Shown: piece after piece, positions 51,293 through 59,532 of the stretch | Layout of the letters: each line of letters starts with the position of its first letter | How positions within the stretch are numbered: the first letter of the stretch is position 1 | Virus record (IMG/VR): IMGVR_UViG_3300022752_003639 | Span: 1-64,000 of that record | Reading direction: 5' to 3' (one strand) | From: a virus | Length of the DNA: 64,000 nucleotides | Made by a program: the position numbers and the translations under genes | The notes under the pieces: generated by a model | Database searches by the model: none | Seen by the model: only the letters and a program-made list of their open reading frames with translations | Told to the model about the DNA's origin: nothing

Positions 51293-51317
51293 CATTTAGC
51301 CCTATCTATAATATAAT
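51289..51317 (+). promoter_or_regulatory. sigma70-type promoter with leaderless gene
   Basis: TTGACA (51289-51294), 17-base spacer, TATAAT (51312-51317): perfect consensus. The next ATG (51323) is 6 bases after the -10, at the expected start site. Confidence 0.85.
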
Positions 51318-51322
51318 AAATT

Positions 51323-51853
51323 ATGGAAATAAATTCATATGGTCAGGTTACTTTAAGCGAGGATGAAGCTGTTCAAGTTATATATTCAACAAAAACACAA
51401 GATTTAGGCAGGTTCTTCTTTGAAGAATCTGTAGTATCACAGTTTAATCATGCGTTAAACAAAAATAAAGATAATATTGCATGTATAAGGTCCATCCAAT
51501 CGAATAACTTAACAATGGAAGAATTTGATCTACATAATCAAGGCCATTGGTTTATGCCAAAAAATTATTGTCCGAATCTTATTGAAATGTTATATCAGTC
51601 TTGTGACACTGAAGAAAAACGTAATAGAGTAGAAAAAGAATTAAAATTATTTACTCAGCATAAAATGTATGACCTATTATATTACCTTAAATACTTGGTA
51701 GATACCATGCGAGAAAACAATATTGTGTGGGGTGTAGGCAGAGGTAGTTGCGTTGCCAGTTATGTATTATACTTAATAGGAGTACATAAAATAGATTCTT
51801 TGAAGTATCAGTTAGATATAAATGAATTTCTAAAGGAGTTAAAAAATGAATAA
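51323..51853 (+). CDS. DNA polymerase III alpha-like fragment (DnaE motif protein), leaderless
   Basis: 176 residues. The C-terminal NIVWGVGRGSCVASYVLYLI followed by GVHKIDSLKYQLDINEFL aligns with the GxGRGSxxxSLVxYxLGIT...DPLxxxLxFERFLN region of bacterial C-family polymerases. The catalytic aspartates that come after this region are absent, so it cannot be a polymerase. It may be a decoy or a clamp- or tau-contacting regulator; it sits just before clamp-loader genes. Starts at the transcription start with no ribosome site. Confidence 0.72.
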   Translation: MEINSYGQVTLSEDEAVQVIYSTKTQDLGRFFFEESVVSQFNHALNKNKDNIACIRSIQSNNLTMEEFDLHNQGHWFMPKNYCPNLIEMLYQSCDTEEKRNRVEKELKLFTQHKMYDLLYYLKYLVDTMRENNIVWGVGRGSCVASYVLYLIGVHKIDSLKYQLDINEFLKELKNE

Positions 51854-52094
51854 AACATATAAATCGTTTCAAGGAAAAGAAGTTGACATGGAAAAAATCA
51901 TGCGCAATAATGAACTTATGCCTGCTGTAGGTAACGTACGTGTTAATGCAAGAGGCGATGAGCTAGGTCCAGGTGGAAAGATAATAAGAAAAAGAGAACA
52001 AATTGTAGCAGATTATTACGAAAAAACACCTGCTAAACAACGTGAAGAAATTAAACCAATAGAAAAAAAAGATAAAAAACCAACAGGAGTATAA
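51846..52094 (+). CDS. conserved phage protein, 82 aa
   Basis: 82 residues. KSFQGKEVDMEKIMRNNELM then AVGNVRVNARGDELG is a conserved stretch of a T4-like phage family; the tail is Lys/Glu-rich and probably disordered. Overlaps the preceding gene by 8 bases. Function unknown. Confidence 0.75.
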   Translation: MNKTYKSFQGKEVDMEKIMRNNELMPAVGNVRVNARGDELGPGGKIIRKREQIVADYYEKTPAKQREEIKPIEKKDKKPTGV

Positions 52095-52104
52095 GAGGAA
52101 AAAT

Positions 52105-52437
52105 ATGAAACTTAAAGGAAAAGTTATTCCATTGAGGGATAACATTATTGTTAGCGACATGAATTTTGATCATGAAATTACAAAAAGCGGATTATTCATA
52201 GCCAGTGACAACGGTAAAACATCTGGTATACATCCTAGATGGGGAAGAGTATTTGCTATCGGAAAAGATCAAAAAGATGTGATAATTGGGGAATGGGTAT
52301 TGGTAGAACACGGTCGGTGGACAAGAACAGTAGAATGGGAAGATAAAGACGGTAACACAAAAGAATTAAGAATGATCGAAGGTAAATCTATACTTGCAGT
52401 ATCAGAAAATCCACCTTCTGATGTACTACGAAATTAA
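52105..52437 (+). CDS. GroES-like co-chaperonin (gp31-like)
   Basis: 110 residues: IPLRDNIIVSDM start, a mobile loop region (ITKSGLFIASDNGKTSGI), GRVFAIGKDQKDVIIGEWVLVEHG core and IEGKSILAV end, matching the GroES/gp31 fold. In T4, gp31 replaces GroES so that GroEL can fold the capsid protein. AGAGGAA precedes the ATG. Confidence 0.88.
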   Translation: MKLKGKVIPLRDNIIVSDMNFDHEITKSGLFIASDNGKTSGIHPRWGRVFAIGKDQKDVIIGEWVLVEHGRWTRTVEWEDKDGNTKELRMIEGKSILAVSENPPSDVLRN

Positions 52438-52457
52438 TCAGAATTTAATAATATCAT

Positions 52458-52486
52458 TTGACAACTATTAAAGAAAATCTTATAAT
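52458..52486 (+). promoter_or_regulatory. sigma70-type promoter of the clamp-loader pair
   Basis: TTGACA (52458-52463), 17-base spacer, TATAAT (52481-52486), perfect consensus; ATG 24 bases downstream. Confidence 0.85.
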
Positions 52487-52510
52487 CTATTATATGATAA
52501 TAGGTTAGAA

Positions 52511-52876
52511 ATGACATCAAGTAATCCCATAACTATACTTACCATTAACAATAGTGCAGAATATAATAGACGACGAAATGTAACAAAACAAAAGGCAACC
52601 ATGAAATCAAAATTTAAACGCTGGATTCGCAACTGGCTCAATGAAGAGCAAGTAGAGGCATTATCAGGCTCAAGACTAGTGGATTCTACAGAATTAGACT
52701 CAAATCAGCCTATGCGTATTACTATTCACAGAGCAGCAGGTGGTATGGTCGTAGAAACACGAACCTATGATCGTCTTAAAGATCGAAATAACCAAAACCT
52801 ACATATTGTCACTCATGAACAAAACCTAGGAGAAAGTCTAAGCAAGATTGTAACTATGGAGTCATTACGTGGCTAA
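52511..52876 (+). CDS. conserved phage protein upstream of gp44, 121 aa
   Basis: 121 residues: basic N-terminal half (KSKFKRWIRNWLNEEQVEAL) and a conserved MRITIHRAAGGMVVETRTYD followed by HEQNLGESLSKIVTMESLRG. This protein is found next to the clamp loader in T4-like cyanophages. Overlaps gp44 by 8 bases. Function unknown. Confidence 0.78.
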   Translation: MTSSNPITILTINNSAEYNRRRNVTKQKATMKSKFKRWIRNWLNEEQVEALSGSRLVDSTELDSNQPMRITIHRAAGGMVVETRTYDRLKDRNNQNLHIVTHEQNLGESLSKIVTMESLRG

Positions 52877-53789
52877 AGAACTTTGGACAGAGCGTTATAG
52901 ACCTAAAACAGTAGATCAGTATGTCTTTAAAGATAAAGCACAAAAACGACAAGTTCAATTATGGATCAAAGAAAAGTCTATTCCTCATCTGTTACTAAGT
53001 GGTGCGGCAGGCATTGGCAAAACAACATTGGCAAAAGTTCTCATAAATGAGCTCGGGATCGAAGATTACGATGTATTAGAAATTAATGCATCACGAGAAA
53101 ACAATGTAGAGACAGTAAGAGACAAAATTATTAATTTTGTTCAAATGATTCCGTTTGGTCCTTTTAAAATTGTTTTGTTAGATGAAGCAGATTATCTAAC
53201 TCCAAATGCTCAAGCCATACTTCGTGGTGTAATGGAAACTTACAGCAACCATAGTAGATTCATACTTACATGTAACTATCCAAACAGAATTATTCCTGCC
53301 ATACATAGTCGATGTCAGGGCTTTCATGTAGAACGTACTGACCAAACAGAATTTACTGCTAGGGTGGCAACAATTTTAGTCGAAGAAGAAATAGATTTTG
53401 AATTAGATGTATTAGATACTTTTGTTAAGGTTACCTATCCTGATCTTAGAAAATGTATAAACATGATTCAACAACATTGTGCTAACCAAAAACTTTTATT
53501 ACCAAGTACCAACGATAGAGAGTCTAGTGATTATAAAATAGACATGGTTGAATTATTTAAACAGGGTAAAATACAAGATGCTAGAAAATTACTCTGCGGT
53601 AAAGTTAGACCAGAAGAAATGGAAGAAATCTATCGTTGGATGTACGATAATTTAGAATTGTTTGGAAAAACAGATGAGACAAAAGATAAAGCCTTGCTTA
53701 TTATTAAACAAGGTCTGGTAGATCATGCTCTCATTGCAGATCCAGAAATAAATCTTGCGGCCTGTCTAGTCAAGTTGTCAAGACTATAA
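52869..53789 (+). CDS. 44: sliding clamp loader, large subunit (gp44)
   Basis: 306 residues, GTG start. AAA+ ATPase with Walker A GAAGIGKT (45-52), Walker B LLDEAD and the SRC sensor motif (IHSRCQGF). It loads the gp45 clamp. The small loader subunit gp62 and the clamp are not in the window, though gp62 is usually adjacent in T4. Confidence 0.92.
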   Translation: MAKELWTERYRPKTVDQYVFKDKAQKRQVQLWIKEKSIPHLLLSGAAGIGKTTLAKVLINELGIEDYDVLEINASRENNVETVRDKIINFVQMIPFGPFKIVLLDEADYLTPNAQAILRGVMETYSNHSRFILTCNYPNRIIPAIHSRCQGFHVERTDQTEFTARVATILVEEEIDFELDVLDTFVKVTYPDLRKCINMIQQHCANQKLLLPSTNDRESSDYKIDMVELFKQGKIQDARKLLCGKVRPEEMEEIYRWMYDNLELFGKTDETKDKALLIIKQGLVDHALIADPEINLAACLVKLSRL

Positions 53790-53790
53790 C

Positions 53791-53838
53791 AATAAATCGA
53801 GCAGTATAAAAGCAGGCTGATCGTTTGCTCGATTTATT
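53791..53838. terminator. bidirectional terminator between gp44 and phoH
   Basis: Perfect 13-bp inverted repeat AATAAATCGAGCA (53791-53803) / TGCTCGATTTATT (53826-53838) with a 22-base loop, between convergent genes. T/A-rich flanks on both sides fit termination in both directions. Confidence 0.7.
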
Positions 53839-53841
53839 ATT

Positions 53842-54597
53842 TCAAACCACTTCTTTATATATTTTTAAAACTTCTTTTACAACAGGATGCCTTTCTACAT
53901 CCTTTGTTTCGAATTTTGCCATAGCGATCATTTTTAAATCACCTCCTTCTTCTTGTAATTTGCAAAATTCAAACAAACCGTTTTCTCGAGGCCTATCTGC
54001 CTGACATAAATCTCCCGTAACTACCATTCTAGAATTTTCTCCGAGTCTGGTCAATAACATCTTCATTTGAGAAGGTGTGGCATTTTGCATTTCATCTGCT
54101 ATGACAAAAGCATTTTTAAAAGTACGCCCTCTCATATAAGCCAACGGCGAAATTTCTATAACTCCATCTTCCAACATACTTAATATTTCTCGAGGATGAT
54201 AGTATTCCTCGAAAACATCAAATATTGGTCTTGTCCAAGGTTCCATTTTTTGAATTAATGTGCCTGGTAAAAATCCGTGTTCCTCATCAACTGAAACAGC
54301 TGGTCGGGTAACAATAATTTTACTGGTTATACCTTCTTTAAGTAATTTTATAGCCATCTGGACAGCTAACATCGTTTTGCCTGTTCCCGCAGGACCGATA
54401 GCTAATATTATATATTTTTTTGGATTTATTAACAGTTCAAAATATTTTTCTTGAGACAGGTTTCTGGGAATTATACTAACTTGCTGTTTACGTTTTAGGT
54501 AAGGCTTAATCTGTATAAGGTTATTGCTCATTTCTTTTGAAAATCTAGGATCCTTTTCTAAAAAAGAATTCCGTTCACGACGCTTGGTTCTAGGCAA
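53842..54597 (-). CDS. phoH: PhoH-like ATPase
   Basis: 251 residues. Walker A GPAGTGKT (68-75), then VTRPAVSVDEEHGFLPG, SPLAYMRGRTF and IADEMQNATPSQMKMLLTRL (Walker B DE), GDLCQADRP: all PhoH landmarks. PhoH is among the most common marine phage genes; its role (RNA helicase or endonuclease-linked ATPase) is unsettled. Starts GAGA-preceded ATG on the minus strand. Confidence 0.95.
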   Translation of the reverse strand: MPRTKRRERNSFLEKDPRFSKEMSNNLIQIKPYLKRKQQVSIIPRNLSQEKYFELLINPKKYIILAIGPAGTGKTMLAVQMAIKLLKEGITSKIIVTRPAVSVDEEHGFLPGTLIQKMEPWTRPIFDVFEEYYHPREILSMLEDGVIEISPLAYMRGRTFKNAFVIADEMQNATPSQMKMLLTRLGENSRMVVTGDLCQADRPRENGLFEFCKLQEEGGDLKMIAMAKFETKDVERHPVVKEVLKIYKEVV

Positions 54598-54737
54598 TTT
54601 ACTCTCCTGATCATAATATAATGATCAACCTGCAAATGTATTTAAAATATGATTTTAAAAAGGCAATAAAATAGCCTAATTTTAATCATTGTATATAATC
54701 ACTCAAAAAAAAACTAAATACAGACAAGGATAATCAT

Positions 54738-55259
54738 ATGCATGACGTTCTAGACATTATTAAAAACCTACAAGTTATAAGTGAAAATAACGGTGCTTTT
54801 TCTGTGGTCAAAGATTTTGAAAGAGTATTAGACGAATTAGACATTTATGTATTTGATAATTGGGAAGATGGAGAATTAGTAGAGGGCCCGCATGTTAACA
54901 GACATGATATTACTTGTCAATTTATGTGGCCATTAAAGTCTGCTCCGGATCCAAAAGGAGCAAAACGATTAGTTGACTATGGTTGCGATATTACATATAA
55001 AAAAGACCATATTCTTATGCCAAGAAAAATAAAAGATCCTGGAGATTTCAGGCCCGGAACACGTAAAGGTAAAATAGATGCTCATCCAGTGTGGATAGTT
55101 ACAATTACGATGCCTAAAAAACTCATGCAGGATGTTGCAGTTGGACAAGAAAATAAAGAATCTGCTAGAAGAGCAGAATTAATGAAATACAATAGTATGG
55201 ATATGACTCAAGAAGCAGCAGCGCAACAAGCACCACAGGAGGCACCAGCTAATGCGTAA
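54738..55259 (+). CDS. hypothetical protein, possibly structural, 173 aa
   Basis: 173 residues. VFDNWEDGELVEGPHVNRHD and HPVWIVTITMPKKLMQDVA are conserved in large marine phages; the tail is Ala/Gln/Pro-rich (EAAAQQAPQEAPANA). ACTAAATA at 54713 may be a late box. Overlaps the next gene. Likely virion related. Confidence 0.68.
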   Translation: MHDVLDIIKNLQVISENNGAFSVVKDFERVLDELDIYVFDNWEDGELVEGPHVNRHDITCQFMWPLKSAPDPKGAKRLVDYGCDITYKKDHILMPRKIKDPGDFRPGTRKGKIDAHPVWIVTITMPKKLMQDVAVGQENKESARRAELMKYNSMDMTQEAAAQQAPQEAPANA

Positions 55260-55995
55260 ACATCTTAAAGAAGGATTGAGATCTGGAGATTTAAAGAATT
55301 ATATAGACAAACTTTTTACAGTAGACCAATATAAAAGTAAGATGGGCGAAGACAAAGATATTGTTGTTATAGGATTTAAAGTTAAAGAAAAACATCCTGC
55401 TATAGATCTGGTAGAATTTATAGAAAAAGGTTATGATTTTATATTAGATGCAGACATGAGCGCAGGAGAAGAGCACGATGGCAAATACCAAGTATTTGTA
55501 GAAATTCAAAGAACTCCTCAACTTGCTGAACAACTTGAAGAGCTATTAGACGGTGTAACTAAATTATGCGATTGCGAAAATTGGAGGTTCAGATACCAAA
55601 AAGCAAATCACAGTGTAGAATTTACCAAAGAATCATTAACAGAAAATGTTCCTTTAACACCACAATCCTATGAATCTGCTATGTTAGAAATAAAAGAATC
55701 AGATTTAAATGATTTTTTTGATCAAGGATCTGTGGAATTACAATTAACAGAAAATAATAGATTAACATTTAGAAAACCATTTGCTAATGACATTGAAACA
55801 ACTTTTCTAGCAATAGGAGATTATAATAATGTACTAAAAGCATTTCCTGGTGCTTTGAGATTAGATGAAAGTAGTCAAAGCCAAGTTATATTTTTAGCAA
55901 AGTATCTCGGAAACTACGATATTGACAAAATTGGTAATGTGTTTTTAATTAGAAATGGGGATCGTGCAGTTGTTTTAGAAAAAAATAGGTGGTAA
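55252..55995 (+). CDS. hypothetical protein, possibly structural, 247 aa
   Basis: 247 residues, two similar alpha/beta halves; IDLVEFIEKGYDFILDADMS and YQVFVEIQRTPQLAEQLEELLDGV in the first. No catalytic motif. Operon partner of the preceding gene; virion or assembly role guessed from position. Confidence 0.65.
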   Translation: MRKHLKEGLRSGDLKNYIDKLFTVDQYKSKMGEDKDIVVIGFKVKEKHPAIDLVEFIEKGYDFILDADMSAGEEHDGKYQVFVEIQRTPQLAEQLEELLDGVTKLCDCENWRFRYQKANHSVEFTKESLTENVPLTPQSYESAMLEIKESDLNDFFDQGSVELQLTENNRLTFRKPFANDIETTFLAIGDYNNVLKAFPGALRLDESSQSQVIFLAKYLGNYDIDKIGNVFLIRNGDRAVVLEKNRW

Positions 55996-55997
55996 AC

Positions 55998-56621
55998 ATG
56001 TCCGAACAATCAGAACCTGAAGTTAACCTTTTGTTATGGATGTTAGAGACAACTATGGATTGGATACCAGCTGGTGTATGGCATCTATTAGTTATTGCAG
56101 GATTTTTAGGATATTTTTTAACATTTGTTATGCGATTAATTCCTTTTATGGGAATTTATGCATTACCTATTAGAATATTAAGTTTTGTTGTACTATTGGG
56201 GTCAGTTTATGTTGAAGGGGCCTTGAACTATAGAACTTCAGAAGAAGTAATAAACATAATAGAAGAAGGTAATAAAAAAGCAGAAAATATTACCGCTGAA
56301 ACAGACTCAACTGTAAAACAAGAAGAAGAAAAAATAGATAAAGAGAAAGATCAATTAAAAGATCAGGTCGGCGCTCTTTTTGGTAAAACAAAAGACTTAG
56401 AAGCTAAAGCAGCAGAAGAACGTAGAAAAGCGGCAGAAGCATCTGTTAACTTTAATAAGATGAGTTCGGCAGAGAAAGAAGCTTTTAATAATAAGTTTAA
56501 AGAACAAGAAGCAAAACATCAGAAAGAACTTGAAGATGCTAGAAGAGCTAATCAAGAGTGTCCTATTCCAAACGCCGTAGTTGACCAAATTAATAAAGTA
56601 GTGAAGGGAGAAAAGCAATGA
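55998..56621 (+). CDS. membrane coiled-coil protein, candidate inner-membrane spanin
   Basis: 207 residues from ATG 55998. Two hydrophobic segments (about 25-46 and 52-72) precede a long charged heptad-rich coil (about 75-185) with E/K-rich repeats. Followed by an ATGA-coupled lipoprotein with a Pro-rich start, which fits a two-component spanin that fuses inner and outer membranes. Classical i-spanins have only one TM helix, so the call is provisional. Confidence 0.55.
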   Translation: MSEQSEPEVNLLLWMLETTMDWIPAGVWHLLVIAGFLGYFLTFVMRLIPFMGIYALPIRILSFVVLLGSVYVEGALNYRTSEEVINIIEEGNKKAENITAETDSTVKQEEEKIDKEKDQLKDQVGALFGKTKDLEAKAAEERRKAAEASVNFNKMSSAEKEAFNNKFKEQEAKHQKELEDARRANQECPIPNAVVDQINKVVKGEKQ

Positions 56622-56953
56622 GAATGCTTGGTATTATCTTTTGCACTTTATTAATTTCTAGTTGTGGGTTATTTGAACCTAAAGTAATACGTGTGCCAGT
56701 ACCTCCTCCGGATTGGCCACCTGCCAGTGTCGAACTAATGAAAAAATGTGAAGAATTAAAAGAACTAAAAGCTGGAAAAGAAGGTGAACCTGTACGATTA
56801 AATGATTTACTTAATAACTTAGTTGAGAATTATACATTACATTATAAGTGTTCTTTGAAAAACGATAGTTGGCAACAATGGTATAAGGATCAAAAGAATA
56901 ATTACGAAGAAACTGTTAATAAAAGCAAGGCAGCGATAACAGGATCAAAATGA
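56618..56953 (+). CDS. lipoprotein, candidate outer-membrane spanin
   Basis: 111 residues with a lipobox LISSCG (Cys near residue 16) and a Pro-rich mature start (VPVPPPDWPPAS), as in Rz1-type o-spanins, then a helical part. Coupled by ATGA to the coiled-coil protein and the next lipoprotein. Confidence 0.58.
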   Translation: MRMLGIIFCTLLISSCGLFEPKVIRVPVPPPDWPPASVELMKKCEELKELKAGKEGEPVRLNDLLNNLVENYTLHYKCSLKNDSWQQWYKDQKNNYEETVNKSKAAITGSK

Positions 56954-57354
56954 TTAGAATATTTTTTGCATTAGTACTATCGAGCTTTCTTTCAGGATGT
57001 GTACTATTAGATGCATACTTAATGACTAAATATGATCCTAATGAATATAAATTAATTACAGATATACGATCACAGGCACATAGATATAAAGAAGAGTGCG
57101 CTAATGTAGAACAAAGTAAAGATCATGCTAGGCATATTTTTACTCAAACTGAGTTGTTTATGATGTATAGCGAGCACGTACCAAGAAATAAAGATGTTCA
57201 AGCAGCCTCTAAAGAGTTAAATGAAATAGCCAAAGAGTTGCATGAAAGATATACTAAAGGGTCTGTTAGTATTATATTTTGTAAATTAAAATTTGATAAT
57301 ATAGAAAATAGTTCAAAACGTATGCAATCTATAATAGGGAGTAGGCCAAGATGA
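56950..57354 (+). CDS. lipoprotein, 134 aa
   Basis: Lipobox FLSGC (Cys 17) after a hydrophobic leader; mature part helical (KYDPNEYKLITDIRSQAHRYKEEC...). No clear relative. ATGA overlaps on both sides, so it belongs to the lysis-type cluster. Confidence 0.6.
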   Translation: MIRIFFALVLSSFLSGCVLLDAYLMTKYDPNEYKLITDIRSQAHRYKEECANVEQSKDHARHIFTQTELFMMYSEHVPRNKDVQAASKELNEIAKELHERYTKGSVSIIFCKLKFDNIENSSKRMQSIIGSRPR

Positions 57355-57680
57355 GTAGCGAAATTTGGGAAGAAAATTATCAATACTGTATGAATTGTGA
57401 TATAGAAATTATTAGAATTGCCAGCCAAGAAATTTACAATTTAAAACAAAAGTTTGATAATCAAGAAATTTCAGTAACTGATTTTTATTTAGAAACTGAC
57501 AATATAACAAAAAACACATTCAGTAAACCCGTACCTAATGGCAAATTACATGATCCTATAGCTTTAGAAAATGTAACTGATCTGTTTATTAAAATATTAT
57601 GTCATGTAAAAAACATTTCATATACTTCAAAGATCGAAGCTCTAATGAAAATTCAAGAAGAATACAAAAAAATTAATTAG
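57351..57680 (+). CDS. hypothetical protein, 109 aa, paralogue pair member
   Basis: 109 residues beginning MSSEIWEENYQYC. It shares the start and overall layout (short helix, then EIIRIASQEIYNLKQKFDNQE) with the next protein. Function unknown. Confidence 0.6.
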   Translation: MSSEIWEENYQYCMNCDIEIIRIASQEIYNLKQKFDNQEISVTDFYLETDNITKNTFSKPVPNGKLHDPIALENVTDLFIKILCHVKNISYTSKIEALMKIQEEYKKIN

Positions 57681-57694
57681 TTAAGGTAAAAATC

Positions 57695-58057
57695 ATGAGT
57701 AACGAAATTTGGCAAGAATGGTATAATAAGAGTATTAATTCTACCGACGAAAGAATTAAATTTGCAGCCAACGAGCTTGTTAAACTAAAAATTAGTTTAA
57801 CAAACGGAGAAATTACTAACGATGAATTCTTTGATATTGCTACAGACTTAGGGGTTAACACATTAGGAGTATTACAAAATATACCAGGTATAGATGGTAG
57901 ACCTGAGTGCAATAAATTTTTTATACTTTATATAAGTGAAGCTATGGGTTGGGATTTAACTGATCCATTCGGTGAAGGCGATCTTCCTAAAAAAGTTGGG
58001 GAATATAAAGTATCTAGATTAAAAATCACCGGAGGAGTTCCAGGAGGAAATCAATGA
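57695..58057 (+). CDS. hypothetical protein, 120 aa, paralogue pair member
   Basis: 120 residues beginning MSNEIWQEWYNKS; RIKFAANELVKLKISLTNGEITNDEFFDIA parallels the preceding and the following protein, so three consecutive genes look related by duplication. Function unknown. Confidence 0.62.
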   Translation: MSNEIWQEWYNKSINSTDERIKFAANELVKLKISLTNGEITNDEFFDIATDLGVNTLGVLQNIPGIDGRPECNKFFILYISEAMGWDLTDPFGEGDLPKKVGEYKVSRLKITGGVPGGNQ

Positions 58058-58311
58058 GCGTAGAACAACACCAACATAGTTTATACGAGTGTTTAGGTAC
58101 AGGTGATCCTATCATTATGAATGCTGCTCAACAGGCTAATGAGCTTACAGAAATGATGAAACGTGGTGAACTTTCAAAAGAAGAATATATGAGTCTAATG
58201 TCTGATATACAAAGACAGGCAAATATAGATAGTCATATGGATAGTTTTGATGCAAAACAAAAATTACATATAGCAATTACTGGTTTAATAAGTATTGCTT
58301 CTATGATATAA
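58054..58311 (+). CDS. conserved phage protein, 85 aa
   Basis: 85 residues with AAQQANELTEMMKRGELSKEEY and LMSDIQRQANI, a repeated phage motif, and a short hydrophobic C-terminal helix (LHIAITGLISIASMI). May associate with the membrane. Placed directly before the endolysin. Confidence 0.65.
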   Translation: MSVEQHQHSLYECLGTGDPIIMNAAQQANELTEMMKRGELSKEEYMSLMSDIQRQANIDSHMDSFDAKQKLHIAITGLISIASMI

Positions 58312-58321
58312 CGGAGCAAAT

Positions 58322-58945
58322 ATGTCTGATTTTATTTTAACTAAAGAACAATTAGCACAACTACTTCCAGGAAATCCTTATATAGATCACTGGCATCATG
58401 CTATGGAACGTTGTTTACCAGATTATGATATAAACACCCCACAAAGAATAGCTATGTTTTTAGCTCAGTGTATTCACGAAAGTGGAGGATTTAAATTTTT
58501 GAAAGAAAATTTAAATTACAAAGCAGCGAGTCTTGTAAAAGTATGGCCTAGGTATTTCCCTACCATGGAGGTAGCTCAGCAGTATGCTAATAAACAAGAA
58601 ATGATAGCTAATAGAGCATATGGTGGTCGCATGGGCAATGGTCCTGAACATACAGGAGACGGTTGGAAATTTTGTGGAAGAGGGCTCATACAGTTGACAG
58701 GTCGTAATAATTATCAGGCATTTGCAGATAGTATAGAAACTGATATTGAAGAAATTCCTGCATACCTGCAAACATTCGAAGGTGCAGTTCAGTCAGCCTG
58801 CTGGTTTTGGGAATCTAATAAGTTAAATAACTTTGCAGATCAAGGAGATGTACTTAATGCGACTAAACGTATTAACGGAGGCACTATTGGCCTTGCAGAT
58901 CGTACAAAACACTATCAACACGCCTTACATATAATGGGAGCATAA
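58322..58945 (+). CDS. GH19-type endolysin
   Basis: 207 residues. HESGGF (catalytic E53), NYKAASLVKVWPRYF, ANRAYGGRMGNG and CGRGLIQLTGRNNYQAF are hallmark stretches of GH19 chitinase-like phage lysins, which cleave peptidoglycan. No signal peptide, so export would depend on a holin. Full length. Confidence 0.92.
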   Translation: MSDFILTKEQLAQLLPGNPYIDHWHHAMERCLPDYDINTPQRIAMFLAQCIHESGGFKFLKENLNYKAASLVKVWPRYFPTMEVAQQYANKQEMIANRAYGGRMGNGPEHTGDGWKFCGRGLIQLTGRNNYQAFADSIETDIEEIPAYLQTFEGAVQSACWFWESNKLNNFADQGDVLNATKRINGGTIGLADRTKHYQHALHIMGA

Positions 58946-58946
58946 A

Positions 58947-59510
58947 ATGAGCGCAGTAGACACAATGTTAAGATTTTTTACCAAGGAAGCAAAGGATCCC
59001 AATGCTCCTAAACCACCTCCTGGTTCACGTTCTGAACGCGAAGCTAAGATTAAAGATAAGGCAGGTCTTGTCATTAATATCTTTGCCTTATTGTTAGCCG
59101 TAAACGCATGGTATGGTGGAAAATTAAGTTCAACTGTTTTAAACAATACAATAGCTGCAAATAATCAGTGGTCATGGTATCAGGCTAAAAACATTAGAGA
59201 GGTTCTTTATACAACTTCTGCAATGGACACTCGTATTCCTGAAAATAAAGCAAAATTTGAAGAAGAGGCCAAACGTATGCATCATGATAAAGAAGAAATC
59301 ATGGTAAAAGCCAAAGCACTCGAGGCTGAACGTGATGAAGCTAAGAAACGTAGCCCATGGATTGGGTATGCTTCAACAGCCTACCAACTTAGTATTGTAC
59401 TTTTATCTGCTAGTATTCTTGCTGTGAGTATGCCATTATTTTATGGTAGTTTTCTGGTAGCAGGAGCAGGATTGATATTAAGTTTAAATGGACTATACCT
59501 TTGGTTTTAA
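58947..59510 (+). CDS. DUF4337-like membrane protein
   Basis: 187 residues: a Pro-rich start, one TM helix (about 36-52), NNQWSWYQAKNIREV, a charged coil (about 105-135) and two C-terminal TM helices. The W-x-YQAK stretch and helix order match the DUF4337 family. Role unknown; in this cluster it may support lysis. Confidence 0.75.
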   Translation: MSAVDTMLRFFTKEAKDPNAPKPPPGSRSEREAKIKDKAGLVINIFALLLAVNAWYGGKLSSTVLNNTIAANNQWSWYQAKNIREVLYTTSAMDTRIPENKAKFEEEAKRMHHDKEEIMVKAKALEAERDEAKKRSPWIGYASTAYQLSIVLLSASILAVSMPLFYGSFLVAGAGLILSLNGLYLWF

Positions 59511-59532
59511 ATAGAATAAACAAGGAGTGAAC

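Noticed and set aside
54661-54684. AGGC/GCCT hairpin between phoH and the 54738 gene
   Set aside because: Only 4 bp, no proper T run in either direction and it lies between divergent genes where no terminator is needed.
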